Of a DNA stretch of 64,000 nucleotides, positions 60,097-64,000 are shown in pieces; position 1 is the stretch's first letter; each line of letters opens with the position of its first letter. The stretch is from JAZTZP01 sp045637525 (GTDB lineage Bacteria > Bacillota > Clostridia > UBA1381). The stretch is taken from the NCBI GenBank assembly GCA_045637525.1, contig JAZTZP010000078.1, positions 30,579 through 94,578 of the forward strand, given 5' to 3'. Below the pieces are notes generated by a model. The model was given only the letters and a program-made list of their open reading frames with translations. It was not told the DNA's origin and did no database searches. The translations under genes were made by a program, and so were the position numbers.

Positions 60097-61275
60097 ATGT
60101 TCAGAAAATTTCTGATATTATCATATATAATAGTATGTTGTTTTAACAGCGTTGTTTGGGGGCGAGAGAACTTGCCTGTATATACTTGTCCGATAAGTAT
60201 ATATGGAGATGAATATGCAATTGATGAAAATGGAGTTCTTTGGAAATTTAATATAGATGTTGCTACAGGAGTAATATCTGAAAAAGTATTGGAAGATGTG
60301 ATAAACGTAAAAAGAGGATATGCTATAAAAAGAGATGGTTCTTTATGGCAAATATATGATAGTGGTTTTTTTTCTTCTAATTATCACAAATTGACTGAGC
60401 CAACTAAAGTTATGGATGATGTGATTGATGCAGTTGAGGGGTATAGTCATTCACTTATATTAAAAAAAGATGGTAGTCTTTGGGGCGTGGGATATAATAA
60501 TGACGGCGAACTTGGAATGGAATGTGAGATGGAAAGCTTTACTATTCCGGTAAAAATAATGGATGATGTCAAATGTGTAGATGTTGGCTCTTATCATAGC
60601 ATAGTTTTAAAACAAGATGGAACAGTTTGGACTTTTGGTGATAATTTTTGTGGACAATTAGGTGTAGATAAAAATATAGAAAAGAGCATGAAGCCGATAA
60701 AAGTTATGAATAATGCTAAAAAGATATTTGCGGGGCAGTATTCTAGTTTTGCGCTTTCAGAAGATAACACATTATACAGATGGGGCGAAATTTTTGGTGA
60801 TATATATAGAGAAAAAGAAATGTATACATATGCTCCGGAAGAATATATAAAGAATGTTAAAGAAGTTCGTTCGTTTTGGGGATTTAATTTGGTTCTCAAA
60901 ACTGACGGCTCGCTTTGGGTTTTTGGAGAAAGTGACCAACAGGAAAAAGTTAATATTAATGCAAAACTTAAATTAAACATACCTTTTAAAGTTTCTGAAG
61001 ATGTAAATTTTATAAGTGAATCACAAAGTTGTGAGTTTTACAAGTGTTTTGTATTAAAGAATACAGGAGAACTGTACATGTTTGATATTTTAGAGACAGA
61101 AGAAAGAGATGATAAGCAATTTGAATTGGTTAAGGTTTGTGATAACATAATGTTGAAAAGAGAATATACTGATATCGGTCCATATACAGAGGAATCATAC
61201 GATCATAAAAAAATGAAAGAGATCAGCAGTATGCTATTTAGAAAAGGTAGATTTTTTAACCGAGCTATTCGATAG
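60097..61275 (+). CDS. Secreted RCC1-repeat beta-propeller protein
   Basis: 392 residues with a signal peptide (about 1-22) and RCC1/BLIP-II-type repeats: KRDGSLWQI, KKDGSLWGVGYNNDGELG, KQDGTVWTFGDNFCGQLG, KTDGSLWVFGESD. Such propellers bind proteins; BLIP-II inhibits beta-lactamases. In this locus it may act as immunity protein for a lost tip, or it may be a passenger. TAAGGAGG precedes the ATG. Confidence 0.75.
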   Translation: MFRKFLILSYIIVCCFNSVVWGRENLPVYTCPISIYGDEYAIDENGVLWKFNIDVATGVISEKVLEDVINVKRGYAIKRDGSLWQIYDSGFFSSNYHKLTEPTKVMDDVIDAVEGYSHSLILKKDGSLWGVGYNNDGELGMECEMESFTIPVKIMDDVKCVDVGSYHSIVLKQDGTVWTFGDNFCGQLGVDKNIEKSMKPIKVMNNAKKIFAGQYSSFALSEDNTLYRWGEIFGDIYREKEMYTYAPEEYIKNVKEVRSFWGFNLVLKTDGSLWVFGESDQQEKVNINAKLKLNIPFKVSEDVNFISESQSCEFYKCFVLKNTGELYMFDILETEERDDKQFELVKVCDNIMLKREYTDIGPYTEESYDHKKMKEISSMLFRKGRFFNRAIR

Positions 61276-61298
61276 CAAGTAGTTAGGTGTTGTCATTT

Positions 61299-61376
61299 GA
61301 TAGTTGGGGACGTCAGACTGTCGAATAATTCATATTTTCAGGAATTTCACTTTTAACAGGCACGTCCCCATGCATC
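61299..61376. repeat. Hybrid REPIN-like element (B left, A right)
   Basis: Left half is type B (GGGGACGTCAGACTGTCGAAT ... TTTCAGGAATTTCAC), right half is type A (AACAGGCACGTCCCCATGCATC). Confidence 0.75.
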
Positions 61377-61444
61377 ACGGTATTGCTTATTTAAATTTTT
61401 ATGGTCGAATAGCGGGATACTATAGGTTTGATAAAGATAAATAA
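61376..61444 (+). pseudogene. Short toxin-tip C-terminal remnant
   Basis: Twenty-two codons starting in the REPIN (HGIAYLNFYGRIAGYYRFDK) and ending in TAA, followed 49 bases later by the next putative immunity gene. Confidence 0.4.
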
Positions 61445-61493
61445 ATATTTTAAATAATCAGCACTTGTAATCGAATAAAGGAGGTGGTATATA

Positions 61494-62309
61494 ATGAAAA
61501 GAATAATTATCATGTTGGTTGCTTTTATGAGCATTGGGGGAATATTTGGGTTCTTTTGTAATAGATATATTCAAAATAATTCGACTGTTCAAGGAAAGAT
61601 CTTTTCAAACGGAGATTATATTTATTATATGAATAATAATAATAGAATCTGTTCCATAAATATATATACCAAAAAAACAAACTGTTTAAAAAAAAGTTTT
61701 GACCATTATAATATTACAGGTGTGAGAGATGGTTTGATTTGTCTCAGAGCTAATAGTGAAATTAAATTTAGAAATATTGAACCTTGTGTATTGTTAGTAG
61801 ATATTGAAGGTAATATTAAATACCGATATAATATTAATTCTACATACGCTGATTTTTATAAAGACAGTATTTATTTTTTTAATGCTGATGACGATAACCG
61901 ACTATATAAAATAGAGTTGGAGAATAATAATATAACAAAATTATGCGATTCGCAGGGACAAATTTTACGCATATATAATGATAAGATTTACTTTAACAAT
62001 AAGCAGGATGGCAATTATTTATACAGCGTTGATATAAATGGAGCTAATGAAAGAATCATATCAGATAATTTTAATTCATATGCATTTGATTTGGATAGTA
62101 ATAATTTGTATGTACAAGATTATAACGAAAAGCGTCTTTATAGGGTTGATTTAGATACTGGAGAAAAAAATATATCGGTTGATTCAAAAATAGGGGTATT
62201 TACAGTTATACAAGATAACGTTTATTATACAAAGTATGATGGTAATACTGATTGTTTTAAAATAATGGTTCAGGATAAATATGGTAATCTTTCAGAGTTT
62301 AAGAGATAG
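61494..62309 (+). CDS. Membrane-anchored beta-propeller-like protein
   Basis: 271 residues: an N-terminal membrane anchor (about 5-24) followed by repeats of the type GDYIYYMNNNNRICSIN, DSIYFFNADDDNRLYKI, DKIYFNNKQDGNYLYSVD, DNVYYTKYDGNTD, as in DUF5050-type propellers. Likely extracytoplasmic. Immunity role inferred from its place after a toxin-tip remnant. AAGGAGG precedes the start. Confidence 0.65.
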   Translation: MKRIIIMLVAFMSIGGIFGFFCNRYIQNNSTVQGKIFSNGDYIYYMNNNNRICSINIYTKKTNCLKKSFDHYNITGVRDGLICLRANSEIKFRNIEPCVLLVDIEGNIKYRYNINSTYADFYKDSIYFFNADDDNRLYKIELENNNITKLCDSQGQILRIYNDKIYFNNKQDGNYLYSVDINGANERIISDNFNSYAFDLDSNNLYVQDYNEKRLYRVDLDTGEKNISVDSKIGVFTVIQDNVYYTKYDGNTDCFKIMVQDKYGNLSEFKR

Positions 62310-62405
62310 TTGGGAGAGATAATTGGGGGACGTCAAATTGTCGAATAATTTATATTTTCAGAAATTTCACTTCTAACAAATTTTGAGTTTTCCGACAGTC
62401 TGACG
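62309..62405. repeat. REPIN-like element, type B
   Basis: TTGGGGGACGTCAAATTGTCGAAT ... GAGTTTTCCGACAGTCTGACGTC. It shares the CTTCTAACAAAT inner sequence with 59688-59829, but a central block is deleted. Confidence 0.75.
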
Positions 62406-62448
62406 TCATCTTTTGACAATATTCAGATTACATTTCGAGGTGTTTGCA

Positions 62449-62676
62449 ATGATAGAGGATGTTCTTTATAAATTATTGTTAATTATTATAGGAATTATAT
62501 TTGTATTACAAGCTAAATTGGGGAGAGATTTTTTTTCATATTTTGGGTGGGGAGATAATAATCTATATTTCGGTGTATATAATATTGGTAAAATGTTTTT
62601 AAAAATAATTAGGAGTATTTGGTTTGTTATAGGGATTGTTTCCATTTTTTTAGGAATTATAGGTTTCATTGTGTAG
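62449..62676 (+). CDS. Small two-helix membrane protein
   Basis: 75 residues from ATG 62449 (CGAGG site). Two hydrophobic segments (about 7-22 and 50-74) separated by an aromatic loop. Not recognised; the size and place suit an immunity protein against a membrane-acting tip, but nothing proves it. Confidence 0.45.
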   Translation: MIEDVLYKLLLIIIGIIFVLQAKLGRDFFSYFGWGDNNLYFGVYNIGKMFLKIIRSIWFVIGIVSIFLGIIGFIV

Positions 62677-62699
62677 GTTGGTGAAAATTTCGTAGAATC

Positions 62700-62768
62700 A
62701 GAAAGGACGTAGTTGAGGACGTCAGATTGTCGAATTGTTTAGTGTATTCGGCAGTCTGACGTATATTT
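62700..62768. repeat. REPIN-like element, type B, short
   Basis: GAGGACGTCAGATTGTCGAATTG ... ATTCGGCAGTCTGACGTATA. Last element of the series. Confidence 0.65.
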
Positions 62769-62837
62769 TTTGCGATATAATTATATTAGATAAAAAATAA
62801 CACATACTAACAAAAAAAGAAAGAGGGTTGAGTTTTT

Positions 62838-63836
62838 ATGTGTACGGCGGTTTCGGTAACTGTTAAAGACAATTATTTCGGAAGAAATCTTGATTATGAG
62901 CATTCGTTCGGGGAACGGATTGTAATAACACCGAGAAATTATGGGTTTTCTTTTATAAACGGAAAGAAGCTTGATAGGCACTATGCTTTGATTGGGACGG
63001 CGATTGAGTGTGATAATTATCCTTTGTATTTTGATGCGATTAATGAAAAGGGGTTAGGGATCGCCGGGCTTAATTTCCCGGGCAATGCAAAATATATGAA
63101 CAGGGCGAAGGAAAAGGAGAATATAGCTTCGTTTGAGTTGATACCACGGATTTTATCACAATGCGAAAGCGTATCCGAAGCCCGGAGTCATCTTGAAAAA
63201 ATAAACATAACCGATGAGGGTTTTAATGAAAACATGTCGCCTACTCCGCTGCATTGGATGGTCGCTGACAGAGAAAAGGCGATAACTGTTGAGCAGACGG
63301 AGGATGGGATGAAAATTTTTGAAAATCATACGGGAGTATTGACAAATAATCCGACGTTTGATATACAGATGTTTAATCTGTATAATTATATGTCGTTGAC
63401 GGCAGAGGAGCCGGAAAACTGCATTTCTGATAAAATCAGCCCGGGATTTTACAGTAAAGGTATGGGGGCGAGAGGTATTCCCGGAGACCTGACATCTGCA
63501 TCAAGGTTTGTAAGGGCGTATTTTACTAAGCTTAATTCGGTGTATGGGGAAACTGAAGAAGAGGTTGTGAGTCAGTTTTTTCACATACTTTATTGTGTAT
63601 ATCAGCAAAAGGGCTGTGTGAGAGGTAAAAGCGGGATGATGAGCACACATTATACATCTTGCTTTAATACCGATAAAGGGATATATTATTATACAACTTA
63701 TTATAACAGCAGTATTAATGCAGTTGATATGTATAATGAAAATCTTAATGGTGATCAGCTTATAGTTTATGATATGATAAAGCAAGGGAATATTCACTTT
63801 CAAAATCGGTGTCAAAATAACACGGTTTTTGAATGA
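62838..63836 (+). CDS. Choloylglycine hydrolase family protein (bile salt hydrolase / penicillin V acylase)
   Basis: 332 residues, standard length. MCTAVSV gives the N-terminal nucleophile Cys2 after Met removal; GRNLDYEHSFGE holds the conserved Arg and Asp, GVLTNNPTFD the Asn, and GIPGDLTSASRFVRA the conserved Arg loop. The family hydrolyses the amide of conjugated bile salts or penicillin V. Bile salt hydrolase is plausible for a gut organism, yet the substrate cannot be settled by motif alone. No signal peptide, so intracellular. AGAGGG lies before the ATG; a TATAAT at about 62775 is possible but has no good -35. Confidence 0.9.
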   Translation: MCTAVSVTVKDNYFGRNLDYEHSFGERIVITPRNYGFSFINGKKLDRHYALIGTAIECDNYPLYFDAINEKGLGIAGLNFPGNAKYMNRAKEKENIASFELIPRILSQCESVSEARSHLEKINITDEGFNENMSPTPLHWMVADREKAITVEQTEDGMKIFENHTGVLTNNPTFDIQMFNLYNYMSLTAEEPENCISDKISPGFYSKGMGARGIPGDLTSASRFVRAYFTKLNSVYGETEEEVVSQFFHILYCVYQQKGCVRGKSGMMSTHYTSCFNTDKGIYYYTTYYNSSINAVDMYNENLNGDQLIVYDMIKQGNIHFQNRCQNNTVFE

Positions 63837-63842
63837 GTAAAT

Positions 63843-63966
63843 AAATTATAGTTTATCTGCGATAAACTATAATAGCGATATGTCAGCCTGTGGCTGACGC
63901 GATATTTGCCTGCCGGCAAGCGATATGTTGACTAAAGTCAACGCGATATGTTCGCCAAAGGCGAAC
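63843..63966. repeat. Hairpin-rich intergenic repeat
   Basis: Starts with ATTATAGTTTATC-TGC-GATAAACTATAAT (63845-63873), then four short hairpins separated by GCGATAT(G): GTCAGCC/GGCTGAC (63882-63898), TTGCC/GGCAA, GTTGACT/AGTCAAC (63927-63942), GTTCGCC/GGCGAAC (63950-63966). The first 15 bases equal the MITE end at 34486. Confidence 0.75.
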
Positions 63967-64000
63967 GTTAAGGTACAAAAGCTTTGCTTTTGTTTGATTA

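Noticed and set aside
49782..62676. Prophage or integrative element
   Set aside because: No integrase, terminase, portal, tail or conjugation gene is present; the content is Rhs fragments, small proteins and palindromes.

Overview
The window looks like the chromosome of a low-GC, spore-forming anaerobe of the class Clostridia, probably from a gut. It carries spoIIP, a complete rnfCDGEAB operon, a Phe T-box in front of pheST, strong GGAGG ribosome binding sites with frequent GTG/TTG starts, and a choloylglycine-hydrolase-family gene. I cannot place it below class level.

Layout. 1-1600: the end of an unknown gene, a small Amidase_6-type gene and a ZIP metal transporter. 1.7-22.1 kb: an accessory island with AT-richer, AGA-rich genes. 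Its first operon (2349-19003) encodes a CARF-like protein, a sigma-70-like protein, a TerY-type VWA protein, a PP2C phosphatase, a Ser/Thr kinase, a UPF1-like SF1 helicase, a HEPN-like protein, a coiled-coil McrB-like AAA+ GTPase, a DUF2357/McrC-like protein and an Hsp70-like protein. This matches the predicted TerY-P / CoCoNuT (coiled-coil nuclease tandem) defence systems. In front of it lie a consensus promoter, a 12-codon leader ORF, mutually exclusive RNA stems and an intrinsic terminator, which together look like a translation-coupled attenuator. A second cassette (19200-21987) holds a DEDDh exonuclease, a soluble FtsH-like AAA+ metalloprotease and a glycine-zipper membrane-active-looking protein. 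The island is bracketed by a 20-bp inverted repeat and, outside it, by a 41/42-bp direct repeat that includes the rnf promoter.

22.1-49.2 kb is core: the Rnf complex, a trehalase-like glycoside hydrolase, glutamate synthase gltBD (minus strand), a lipoprotein, a GH38 alpha-mannosidase, T-box-pheS-pheT-birA, rbgA/lepB/rplS (minus strand), spoIIP, an MGMT-family gene, an acyl-CoA ligase and an AraC regulator. It contains one MITE and a 52-bp dispersed repeat.

49.4-62.8 kb is a degraded Rhs/YD-repeat polymorphic-toxin locus: one long 5'-truncated Rhs gene with an Amidase_6 tip, several YD-repeat and toxin-tip fragments without starts, and a series of small membrane-anchored or secreted putative immunity proteins. 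Almost every junction carries a palindromic REPIN-like element with GGGGACG...CGTCCCC ends. The window closes with the choloylglycine hydrolase gene and a hairpin-rich repeat.
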